A stretch of DNA of 64,000 nucleotides. Origin: Oceanobacillus sp. Castelsardo (GTDB lineage: Bacteria; Bacillota; Bacilli; Bacillales; Amphibacillaceae). Position numbers and translations under genes: made by a program. The notes under the pieces were generated by a model. That model did no database searches, had not been told where the DNA came from, and saw only the letters and a program-made list of their open reading frames with translations. Below, piece after piece: positions 34,983-42,270 of this stretch; positions within the stretch are counted from its first letter, which is position 1, and every line of letters begins with the position of its first letter. The stretch is from the NCBI RefSeq assembly GCF_001659985.1, contig NZ_LYCS01000006.1, positions 148,008 to 212,007 on the forward strand, in the 5' to 3' direction.

Positions 34983-36080
34983 TTATTTAATACGAATCTC
35001 TGTTTCAGCGTCAAAGAAATGTACGTGGTTCATATCAAATGCTAGTTCAACTTGATCTCCGCCATTAATATCGGAACGTGAATCTACACGAGCAACAAAT
35101 TCTTGACCTGCAACTGAAGAATATAGATAGGATTCAGCCCCCATTAGCTCAGATACATCAATTTTAACATTGAGTTTTGTTTCAGGTGTAGCAGAAATAA
35201 ATGCCGGCTCATCATGAATATCTTCCGGACGCATTCCTAAAATAACGTCTTTATTTACATAACCTTGGTCACGTAACGATTTCATTCTGCCTTCTGGAAC
35301 TTTAATTTTAACATCATCCATTTCAAAATAACCATCTGTAAGTTTACCGTGAAAGAAGTTCATTGCTGGTGATCCGATAAATCCAGCAACAAAGACATTT
35401 TCAGGAAGATCATAAACTTCTTTTGGTGAACCGATTTGCTGGATTATCCCGTCTTTCATAACCACCAGACGTGTAGCCATCGTCATCGCTTCTGTTTGGT
35501 CATGTGTTACATAAATTGTAGTTGTTTGTAGTCTTTGGTGTAGTTTTTGAATCTCGGCACGCATTTGAACACGAAGTTTGGCATCAAGGTTTGATAAAGG
35601 CTCGTCCATTAAGAACACTTTGGCATCACGTACGATTGCGCGACCAAGGGCAACACGTTGACGTTGACCACCTGAAAGGGCCTTCGGTTTGCGGTCTAAA
35701 TAAGCTTCAAGACCTAAAATTTTAGCCGCATTATTCACACGTTTATTAATTTCTTCTTTGCTAAATTTACGTAGTTTTAACCCAAATGCCATATTGTCGA
35801 ATACAGTCATATGTGGATACAGAGCATAGTTTTGGAATACCATCGCAATATCACGATCTTTAGGAGCGACATCGTTCATACGTTTACCATCAATATAGAA
35901 ATCCCCACCTGAAATTTCCTCTAATCCAGCAACCATACGAAGCGTAGTAGATTTACCACAACCAGAAGGCCCTACAAAGACAATAAATTCTTTATCCTTG
36001 ATATGCAGATTGAAGTCCTTTACAGCGATTACTTCTTTATCATATTTTTTTTGTATATGTTCTAATTTTAATTCAGCCAT
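34983..36080 (-). CDS. msmX: Sugar ABC transporter ATPase, MsmX/UgpC type
   Basis: Shared energising ATPase for several carbohydrate (maltodextrin, arabino-oligosaccharide type) ABC importers. 365 residues: Walker [10 protein letters not shown] (about 37-45), Q-loop VFQNYALYP, signature LSGGQRQR (about 133-140), Walker [14 protein letters not shown]-loop THDQTEAMT, and a C-terminal OB/TOBE regulatory domain (about 240-365, [10 protein letters not shown]). ATG 36080 has GGAGGGAATAAA upstream; an upstream ATG at 36095 would overlap that site. No permease genes adjoin it, which is normal for MsmX. A cre-like site lies just upstream. Confidence 0.92.
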   Translation of the reverse strand: MAELKLEHIQKKYDKEVIAVKDFNLHIKDKEFIVFVGPSGCGKSTTLRMVAGLEEISGGDFYIDGKRMNDVAPKDRDIAMVFQNYALYPHMTVFDNMAFGLKLRKFSKEEINKRVNNAAKILGLEAYLDRKPKALSGGQRQRVALGRAIVRDAKVFLMDEPLSNLDAKLRVQMRAEIQKLHQRLQTTTIYVTHDQTEAMTMATRLVVMKDGIIQQIGSPKEVYDLPENVFVAGFIGSPAMNFFHGKLTDGYFEMDDVKIKVPEGRMKSLRDQGYVNKDVILGMRPEDIHDEPAFISATPETKLNVKIDVSELMGAESYLYSSVAGQEFVARVDSRSDINGGDQVELAFDMNHVHFFDAETEIRIK

Positions 36081-36099
36081 TTTTATTCCCTCCATTTAA

Positions 36100-36113
36100 T
36101 GTAAGCGGTTAAT
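36100..36113 (-). promoter_or_regulatory. Possible CcpA cre site upstream of msmX
   Basis: ATTAACCGCTTACA on the minus strand matches 12 of 14 positions of TGWAANCGNTNWCA. It lies about 20 nt before the start codon. Confidence 0.4.
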
Positions 36114-36169
36114 TATATTGTATGTTTTAAGGAGAATTCTGAAAATGGTAAGCGTGCACAAAGAATGGA

Positions 36170-37054
36170 TTAATTCTTGTGCACCATAGACAATATCGTT
36201 AAATATACAGCCATTGCGCCATTAAATTGCCTAACATCTATTCCTGTTTTATCAATAAATTTATCTAGTCGATATTGTAAACTATTCCGATGTAAATGTA
36301 GTTTTTTAGCAGCTGTAGTTACATTTTGATTACTTAAAATAAATACCTTAATAGAATGAAGTAAATCATGATCTTCAGCTAATTCTCCTAATACAATATC
36401 TTTTGTTTTTTGTAAAAATTCCTTTTCTGCTTGGTGAACAAAAAGATAGGAAATCACATCAACATAGGTAACAACTGCTTGATCCGCATAATGAAATGCA
36501 ATGTTAGCTTCCTTTATAAAAGTCGTATAAAAATCATTTAATCTTGCCAACGTATTCATATACGGCCCAATGCAAAAACGTATATTAATATATAAGTCAC
36601 TCATTAATACTTCAATCATTTGTTCATAGGAAATAGGTTCATCCGATATTTCAGGTTTTTCTTCTACGATTACGCCTTGATGATCGTTTTCCCAAATGAT
36701 TGCTACTGGATTCGTATAAAAATTATGTATCGCTTCTTTAAATAATTGTGGTTCCATTTGATTCGTTTTCGTTGAAAAATAAACAAAACGAAACGTATGA
36801 ACACTTTCATTACTAAAATTAGTCTGAATTCGTTGATTCCATCTTTGTTCTAATTCTGTTGGCTGAGGAATGGAGATATGGTGTGGTGTAAGAAAGGTTG
36901 ATAATATTTCCTCATTTTTAGGTGATAGTTCCTTTTTATCAATCCCTATTATTTTATTATCATCTGTTATAAACCAACTATATTTTTCTGGATCATTATT
37001 TACTTCATTTTTAAAACATAAAGAAGGAAATATCTTTTTTAGTTCATTTATCAT
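36170..37054 (-). CDS. PucR/CdaR-type transcriptional regulator
   Basis: 294 residues from ATG 37054, chosen because AAGAGGA precedes it and the 22-codon upstream extension has none. The C terminus has a PucR-family helix-turn-helix: VTTAAKKLHLHRNSLQYRLDKF (partly quoted; about 245-265) with TGIDVRQFN following. The N-terminal 200 residues show no domain I can name. It is transcribed toward msmX, suggesting but not proving a sugar-linked role; CdaR-like sensing of a diacid is another option. Confidence 0.82.
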   Translation of the reverse strand: MINELKKIFPSLCFKNEVNNDPEKYSWFITDDNKIIGIDKKELSPKNEEILSTFLTPHHISIPQPTELEQRWNQRIQTNFSNESVHTFRFVYFSTKTNQMEPQLFKEAIHNFYTNPVAIIWENDHQGVIVEEKPEISDEPISYEQMIEVLMSDLYINIRFCIGPYMNTLARLNDFYTTFIKEANIAFHYADQAVVTYVDVISYLFVHQAEKEFLQKTKDIVLGELAEDHDLLHSIKVFILSNQNVTTAAKKLHLHRNSLQYRLDKFIDKTGIDVRQFNGAMAVYLTILSMVHKN

Positions 37055-37196
37055 ATATAAATCCTCTTTTCTATAATGTACATCTATTTTAACATGGCGG
37101 AGGTGATTCACTGAAATCAAATATTGACTTATGGGTATACATAGGAAATCACGTTTGATATAGTGGACTAGAATAAAAATCTAGGAGGGTACGTTT

Positions 37197-37550
37197 TTGG
37201 CTAATATTCATGATAGTGCGTACGATTTAGAAAAGGCAATTCGTGAAAGTGAGGAATTCAATCAATTAAAAAATTCCTTTGAAGCAGTAATGAATAATCC
37301 TGAAGCAAAAGTATTATTTGAACGTTTTCGCGATACACAAATGCAATTACAAGAAAAACAAATGCAAGGATTGGATATAACAGAAGAAGAAGTGGAAGAA
37401 GCACGTAAAGTTGTAGAAGAAGTACAACAACATAGTGATATTGCTAAATTGATGGAAGATGAGCAAAGACTAAATCTTTTAATTAATGATGTTAGTAGAA
37501 TTATTACGAAACCATTAGAAGAGCTTTATGGAAATCCAGAACACCAATAA
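37197..37550 (+). CDS. yheA: YlbF/YmcA family protein YheA (UPF0342)
   Basis: 117 residues, entirely helical, Glu/Gln-rich; ANIHDSAYDLEKAIRESEEF at the N terminus and FRDTQMQLQEKQMQG in the middle fit YheA. The family includes YlbF and YmcA, partners in RNase Y-linked RNA maturation; YheA's own role is unknown. TTG 37197 follows TAGGAGGG. A terminator follows, then repeat C3. Confidence 0.88.
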   Translation: MANIHDSAYDLEKAIRESEEFNQLKNSFEAVMNNPEAKVLFERFRDTQMQLQEKQMQGLDITEEEVEEARKVVEEVQQHSDIAKLMEDEQRLNLLINDVSRIITKPLEELYGNPEHQ

Positions 37551-37552
37551 AA

Positions 37553-37593
37553 AGAAACGACTTCATTGTGAAAAGTGAAGTCGTTTCTTTTTG
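37553..37593 (+). terminator. Intrinsic terminator of yheA
   Basis: AAAGAAACGACTTCA and TGAAGTCGTTTCTTT form a perfect 15-bp stem with T5 at the end. Confidence 0.92.
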
Positions 37594-37594
37594 G

Positions 37595-37800
37595 TGTCTA
37601 GCTCCAGCGCCCAGCGACTAGAGAGACTTCCCTCACCTTCGTACGATAAAGAAGACTTGCCGATTGGTGAAACCAGAGGCTTAGTCGCACTTATACCCTT
37701 GCGGTGAAAGTCAACATCGACTTACTCCGTTCGTCGTGTTTCCTTTATCTCCTACGGCTCGGTCCAGTCCGTACGTCGCTAAACGGGCGCTTCCGCTTTT
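37595..37800 (+). repeat. Dispersed repeat family C, copy C3 (short form)
   Basis: Nearly the exact reverse complement of C1: CTAGCTCCAGCGCCCAGCGA to GCTAAACGGGCGCTTCCGCT. It fills the gap between convergent yheA and yhzC, ending 5 bp from the yhzC stop. Confidence 0.85.
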
Positions 37801-37804
37801 CGAT

Positions 37805-37990
37805 TTATCTATGGAATAAAACTAATTTAGCTTGAGGTGACACACAGCGATGTGTATGTTCACTATAACCTTTTTCTTCTAACTGTTGTTGACCGATTGC
37901 TTTTGCTTCTTCATTATTTTGTGCTGTAAAAGTTTCATCTAATAATTTTTCTCCAGATTTGCTGAATACAGTTAACGTATATTCTCCCAT
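37805..37990 (-). CDS. yhzC: YhzC-like small protein
   Basis: 61 residues: MGEYTLTVFSKSGEKLLDET, helix EEAKAIGQQQLEEKGY, then HTHRCVSPQAKLVLFHR. It resembles B. subtilis YhzC, which is also near yheA. GGAGGGAGCATGAA precedes ATG 37990; the earlier ATG overlaps in another frame. Soluble alpha/beta protein of unknown function. Its stop is next to repeat C3, with no separate terminator. Confidence 0.8.
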   Translation of the reverse strand: MGEYTLTVFSKSGEKLLDETFTAQNNEEAKAIGQQQLEEKGYSEHTHRCVSPQAKLVLFHR

Positions 37991-38079
37991 TTCATGCTCC
38001 CTCCAACTTATCGTATTCTTAATATTATTATAAATCAGAATCAGGAATAATGAAACTGAATTAAAATTGTAAAGCCAAC

Positions 38080-38118
38080 TTGACATACAAATGTTGGTAA
38101 AGTATACTTTACGTAAAG
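38080..38118 (+). promoter_or_regulatory. Consensus promoter with overlapping GTAAAG operator
   Basis: TTGACA (38080-38085), 17-bp spacer, TATACT (38103-38108). The -10 box is embedded in the perfect palindrome GTAAAGTATACTTTAC (38097-38112), directly followed by a third half-site GTAAAG (38113-38118). This is a classic arrangement for repression by the downstream XRE-type regulator. Confidence 0.75.
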
Positions 38119-38147
38119 CTGATTTTACCATTTGCAGAGGCGGAATG

Positions 38148-38360
38148 ATGATGAAGACATTAATTCGTGAAAAAAGAATAGAAATGGATATGACACAAGA
38201 AGAATTATCAAAAAAGTTAAAAGTATCTAGACAAACAATTATTTCATTAGAAAAAGGAAAATATAAACCGTCTTTAATTTTAGCGCACAAGCTAGCCCAA
38301 ACATTTAACTGTGCGATTGAAGAATTATTTATTTTTGAAGGAGATGAGAATATTGAGTGA
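38148..38360 (+). CDS. XRE-family helix-turn-helix regulator
   Basis: 70 residues, just one HTH_3 domain: IREKRIEMDMTQEELSKKL, recognition part VSRQTIISLEKGKYKPSL and ALKLA-like AHKLAQTFNCAIEELF. Three ATGs (38145, 38148, 38151) follow GAGGCGG; the middle one gives 7-nt spacing. It is likely to repress its own promoter through the GTAAAG palindrome 30 bp upstream. The next gene starts inside its last codons, forming a regulator plus membrane-protein pair common in Firmicutes. Confidence 0.88.
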   Translation: MMKTLIREKRIEMDMTQEELSKKLKVSRQTIISLEKGKYKPSLILAHKLAQTFNCAIEELFIFEGDENIE

Positions 38361-38667
38361 ATCCTTTATGGAGAATCCTTGGGGGTTAATTGGAATCATT
38401 GGTGCAGGGATTATTTTGCTTATTGTGTACTTCATTAATAGGCATATTGGAAAGAAGAAACATTTATTTGATGAAAGGTATCGCCAACAGACCAACCGTA
38501 TGAAGGCTAGATCATGGGACGCAATGATTGTTATATATATAATTGCATGGAGTATTGTCATTATATTTGATGGTATTTCATTTAGTTTCTTTTTAATAAC
38601 AGCTCTTTATGTTTCTCATAATATTACCGCAATTATTGCGAATCTATATTTTTTTAACAAAGAATGA
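38353..38667 (+). CDS. Small membrane protein co-transcribed with the XRE regulator
   Basis: 104 residues with three hydrophobic helices (about 10-29, 55-73, 78-98) and a basic loop NRHIGKKKHLFDERYRQQ between the first two, matching the DUF2178/DUF3796-like proteins that travel with small XRE regulators. The TTG at 38353 has GAAGGAG 9 nt upstream, while ATG 38344 would be only 1 nt from it. It overlaps the regulator gene by 8 nt. Function unknown; an inducer-sensing partner is inference. Confidence 0.78.
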   Translation: MSESFMENPWGLIGIIGAGIILLIVYFINRHIGKKKHLFDERYRQQTNRMKARSWDAMIVIYIIAWSIVIIFDGISFSFFLITALYVSHNITAIIANLYFFNKE

Positions 38668-38717
38668 TCTATTTTTTGTTATAATCATACTGTTACTGTT
38701 TTAGGGGGGGATATCGA

Positions 38718-39617
38718 ATGACGTTAGTGTTAAATCAAGTAACAAAAAGATTTGGAAAAGACACAGCAGTTAATCATTTATCGCTAAAGATCCCAGAAAA
38801 AGAAATGTTCGGATTTTTAGGTGGAAATGGTGCTGGAAAAACAACAACCTTTCGAATGATTTTAGGTCTTTTGGATATTACGGAAGGAGAAATTTCTTGG
38901 AATGGAGAGCCAATTAATTACAGTAAAAGTCATCTTATAGGCTATCTTCCAGAAGAAAGAGGCTTATATCCGAAATTAACGGTTAAAGACCAGATCATTT
39001 ATTTAGGTAAATTACGAGGGATGAGAAAAAAAGAAATAGTATCGGAGCTTGAAAGTTGGCTAGAACGTTTTAAAGTACCAGAGTATATGAATAAACGAGT
39101 AGAAGAACTATCAAAAGGGAATCAGCAAAAGATTCAATTCATCTCAGCAGTAATTCATAAACCCAAATTATTAATTCTAGATGAACCATTCTCTGGGTTG
39201 GATCCTGTCAATGTAGAAATGTTGAAACGTGCTGTTATTGATTTGAAGGAACAAGGTACATCTATTGTTTTTTCTTCGCATCGAATGGAACATGTAGAAG
39301 AATTATGTGAGCATCTATGTATCTTGCATAAAGGTAATCCTGTTGTTCAAGGTTCATTACGAGACATTAAACGGTCGTTTGGCAAGAAAAACCTTATCAT
39401 TCATGCAGATTTTGAATTAGATTTTTTGGGTGATGAATCTGGAGTGGTTCAATATAAGAAGGTTGCAGAAGGCTGCGAATTACAAATTGAAAATGAAGAT
39501 GTATCCCAACAAATTTTTTCTATGTTACAAGGAAAAGGGTTTATTCGTAAATTTGAACTAGAAGAGCCTTCATTAAATGATATTTTCATAGAGAAGGTAG
39601 GTGCAAAATATGAGTAA
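38718..39617 (+). CDS. yhaQ: ABC transporter ATPase YhaQ (NatA-like)
   Basis: 299 residues; Walker A GGNGAGKTTT (about 35-44), Q-loop YLPEERGLYP, signature ELSKGNQQK (about 135-143), Walker B LLILDEPFSGLDP, switch His in SSHRMEHVEE. The extended C-terminal region (about 215-299) resembles DUF4162-type ends of NatA/YhaQ ATPases. It pairs with the permease gene that overlaps its end by 8 nt. B. subtilis has the same yhaQP pair next to yhaON. Probable drug or Na+ export; substrate unproven. Confidence 0.92.
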   Translation: MTLVLNQVTKRFGKDTAVNHLSLKIPEKEMFGFLGGNGAGKTTTFRMILGLLDITEGEISWNGEPINYSKSHLIGYLPEERGLYPKLTVKDQIIYLGKLRGMRKKEIVSELESWLERFKVPEYMNKRVEELSKGNQQKIQFISAVIHKPKLLILDEPFSGLDPVNVEMLKRAVIDLKEQGTSIVFSSHRMEHVEELCEHLCILHKGNPVVQGSLRDIKRSFGKKNLIIHADFELDFLGDESGVVQYKKVAEGCELQIENEDVSQQIFSMLQGKGFIRKFELEEPSLNDIFIEKVGAKYE

Positions 39618-40863
39618 ATTCTGGGTAATCCTATCACATACCTATTTATCAAAATTAAAATCTAAAGCCTTTATCATCAGTACGATTATTTCACTTTTAT
39701 TTGTTGTAGCAGTAGCGAATGTACAGTCCATTATTGATCTTTTTGCAGACGATGAGGTTGAACAGATCGCTGTAATTGATGAATCGAATACGTTATTTGT
39801 ACCATTATCGACTAATGTAGAAGCGGCTACCGATGATTTTGAGTTGGTAGAGTTTAATGGAACGGAAGAAGAGGGGAAAGAGGCCGTCATCAATGAGGAG
39901 TATAAAGCACTTCTAGTTACAACGTTAAATGATAAGAGATTACCTGAAGCATCGTACTATGCAAATGATATTTCGGATTCAGGGAATCAAATACAACTTG
40001 AACAGCAAGTGCAACAGTTAAAAATTGCATTAGCTACTGGGTATTCAGGAATTGATGAACAGGAATTAATGGAAATTAATGCACCAGTAACATTTCAAGT
40101 AACCGCATTGGATGAAACCGCTAAGACAGAAGAGGAATTGAATCAGGCAAGAGGTATTGTTTATGTGATGCTTTTCCTTTTATATATTACGGTTATGTCT
40201 TATGGGCAATTGATTATGACGGATGTTGCCAATGAAAAATCATCACGAGTAATGGAACTCTTAGTCTCTAGTGCTCCAGCAGTTACTCATATGTTCGCAA
40301 AGATACTTGGTATTGCGCTGCTTGGACTAACACAGGTCGGTTCCATTATCATTGTAGGATTCATTCTTATTAAATCAAAACAAGAAGAGTATATGGGAGG
40401 TATTTTTGAATATTTAGGTTTTCAAGACATTTCCCCAGCAGTTTATATATATGCAATTGTATTCTTCTTGCTCGGATATTTGGTATATGCAACAATAGCT
40501 GCCATGCTAGGTTCCTTAGTTAGCCGAGTGGAAGATGCTGGACAAATGATGTTACCACTTATCTTCTTAATTATGATTGCATTCTTTATAGCTATGTTTG
40601 GTCTAGAAGCACCGGATTCAACGATTGTCAAGGTTACATCCTTTATCCCTTTCTTCTCACCAATGATTATGTTTATGAGAGTGGGAATGTTGGATATACC
40701 AACTTGGGAAGTAATATTGTCAATAGGAATATTAGCGTTATCCATTCTTTTATTTGCTTATATTGGAGCTAAAGTATATAAAGGTGGAGTTCTATTGTAT
40801 GGACGATCCAGCTCGTTAAAAGATTTCAAAAAAGCATTAGCATTATCTAAAAAAGATTCATAA
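39610..40863 (+). CDS. yhaP: ABC transporter permease YhaP (NatB-like)
   Basis: 417 residues in the ABC-2 permease layout: TM1 (about 18-38), a long extracytoplasmic domain (about 40-185) with acidic residues, then five or six C-terminal helices beginning IVYVMLFLLYITVMSYGQ and followed by EKSSRVMELLVSSAPAV. The start is ATG 39610 within the end of yhaQ; GAAGGTAGGTG lies upstream. Forms an exporter with YhaQ. A terminator follows. Confidence 0.91.
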   Translation: MSKFWVILSHTYLSKLKSKAFIISTIISLLFVVAVANVQSIIDLFADDEVEQIAVIDESNTLFVPLSTNVEAATDDFELVEFNGTEEEGKEAVINEEYKALLVTTLNDKRLPEASYYANDISDSGNQIQLEQQVQQLKIALATGYSGIDEQELMEINAPVTFQVTALDETAKTEEELNQARGIVYVMLFLLYITVMSYGQLIMTDVANEKSSRVMELLVSSAPAVTHMFAKILGIALLGLTQVGSIIIVGFILIKSKQEEYMGGIFEYLGFQDISPAVYIYAIVFFLLGYLVYATIAAMLGSLVSRVEDAGQMMLPLIFLIMIAFFIAMFGLEAPDSTIVKVTSFIPFFSPMIMFMRVGMLDIPTWEVILSIGILALSILLFAYIGAKVYKGGVLLYGRSSSLKDFKKALALSKKDS

Positions 40864-40869
40864 ATTCGT

Positions 40870-40904
40870 AGGGGAAGGTCCATAGTTGACCTTCTCCTTT
40901 TTGC
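40870..40904 (+). terminator. Intrinsic terminator of yhaQP
   Basis: AGGGGAAGGTC and GACCTTCTCCT pair (one G-T) around CATAGTT; followed by T5. Confidence 0.82.
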
Positions 40905-41000
40905 TTGATGAAGGGTGGTTGCCTGTTGTGGGAAGTGATAGAACGTGCATTCTGTTTCTTAGTTTGCTAGAATAAGATGTAAAAAAAGGGGTGGGAAACG

Positions 41001-42221
41001 ATGCAAGAGATATCTTTTATTCATGCGGCTGATTTACATTTGGATAGTCCGTTTAAAGGGCTTGCGCATACACCGGATCATATTTTCCAAGAAATAGTGG
41101 AGAGTACCTTTCTAAGTTTAGATAAATTAGTTGCTATTGCCATAAAAAAGGCGGTAGATTTTGTTCTTATTGTTGGAGATTTATTTGATAATGAAAAGCA
41201 AAGTTTAAAAGCGCAAATTCGACTTCGTAAAGCTTTTGAAGAATTAAAAAGACATAATATAGAAGTTTATCTATCTTATGGAAATCATGATTTTCTAAAT
41301 GGGAACCTCCACCCTGTAACATACCCAGATAATGTTCATATTTTCGGAAAGGAAACCGTATCCCATTTTACATATAAAAAGGGAAATGAAACTCTCGCAA
41401 ATATTTATGGATTTAGTTACGAAAATAGAGCTGTAACAGATAGAAAGGTGAAAGAATTTAAAGTAATCAATCATGATATCCCTTTTCATATCGCAACTCT
41501 ACACGGAAGTATACAAAATAACACAGAACATGATGTCTATGCTCCTTTTCAACTTTCTGAGTTACAAAAAGAGCCATTTGATTATTGGGGGCTTGGCCAT
41601 ATACATAAACGAGAAGTTTTAAAGGAAAATCCACCTATCGTTTACCCTGGAAATATACAAGGAAGAAATCGAAAAGAAACAGGGCAAAAAGGATGTTACC
41701 ATGTTGTATTGTCGGGAACGGATTCAAGGTTAACTTTTATTCCATTACATACAATTACATTCCAACCCGTTCAAGTTGATCTTTCTAATTGTGAGAATCT
41801 TCACCAAGCAGAAGACCTAATTCAAGAGGCAATAAATAATGATAGGGAAATAACGGGGAAGACCTTGATAGACCTTACTTTAACCGGTGATTCTACTTTG
41901 AAACAATGGGAGAATACCAAGCAAATTGAAGATTTAATAGAAATAATAAATGAAATGATTTCCCGTGACGGCCAATGGAAATACATTTTTCACTTTCTTA
42001 CTAACATTAAGAAAGAAAAAATAGATGTGGATCTTAAAAAAGGGGAGCATTTTTTAGGAGAAGTTATTAGACAAGCGGAAAAGATGGATTTACAAGGAAC
42101 TATCCAGGATCTGTATTTACACAAGAGAGCAAGAAGATATTTACAATCAGTCTCATCACAAGATCGACATGAAATTAAAGAAGAGGCAAAGGAATTATTA
42201 TTAAATGAATTGTTAAAGTAA
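41001..42221 (+). CDS. yhaO: SbcD/Mre11-like metallophosphoesterase YhaO
   Basis: Predicted DNA exonuclease subunit, 406 residues. Calcineurin-fold motifs: SFIHAADLHLDSPF (Asp, His), LIVGDLFDN (Asp), SYGNHDF (Asn-His), HIATLHGS (His) and WGLGHIHKRE (GHIH). The C-terminal 120 residues are a capping/coiled region. It partners with the SbcC-like YhaN encoded next, as in B. subtilis. AAAAAGGGGTGG precedes ATG 41001. The gap to yhaN holds a 36-bp remnant of repeat E. Confidence 0.93.
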   Translation: MQEISFIHAADLHLDSPFKGLAHTPDHIFQEIVESTFLSLDKLVAIAIKKAVDFVLIVGDLFDNEKQSLKAQIRLRKAFEELKRHNIEVYLSYGNHDFLNGNLHPVTYPDNVHIFGKETVSHFTYKKGNETLANIYGFSYENRAVTDRKVKEFKVINHDIPFHIATLHGSIQNNTEHDVYAPFQLSELQKEPFDYWGLGHIHKREVLKENPPIVYPGNIQGRNRKETGQKGCYHVVLSGTDSRLTFIPLHTITFQPVQVDLSNCENLHQAEDLIQEAINNDREITGKTLIDLTLTGDSTLKQWENTKQIEDLIEIINEMISRDGQWKYIFHFLTNIKKEKIDVDLKKGEHFLGEVIRQAEKMDLQGTIQDLYLHKRARRYLQSVSSQDRHEIKEEAKELLLNELLK

Positions 42222-42222
42222 G

Positions 42223-42258
42223 TGTCATTTTCACCGGACTTTTTGAACAACCTCTTAA
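42223..42258 (-). repeat. Terminal remnant of repeat family E between yhaO and yhaN
   Basis: GTGTCATTTTCACCGGAC, then TTTTTGAACAACCTC: the complement of the family E left end seen at 4298. The remaining 36 bp sit within an operon and lie directly before the yhaN ribosome binding site (AAAGGAG). Confidence 0.65.
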
Positions 42259-42270
42259 AGGAGTGATGTA

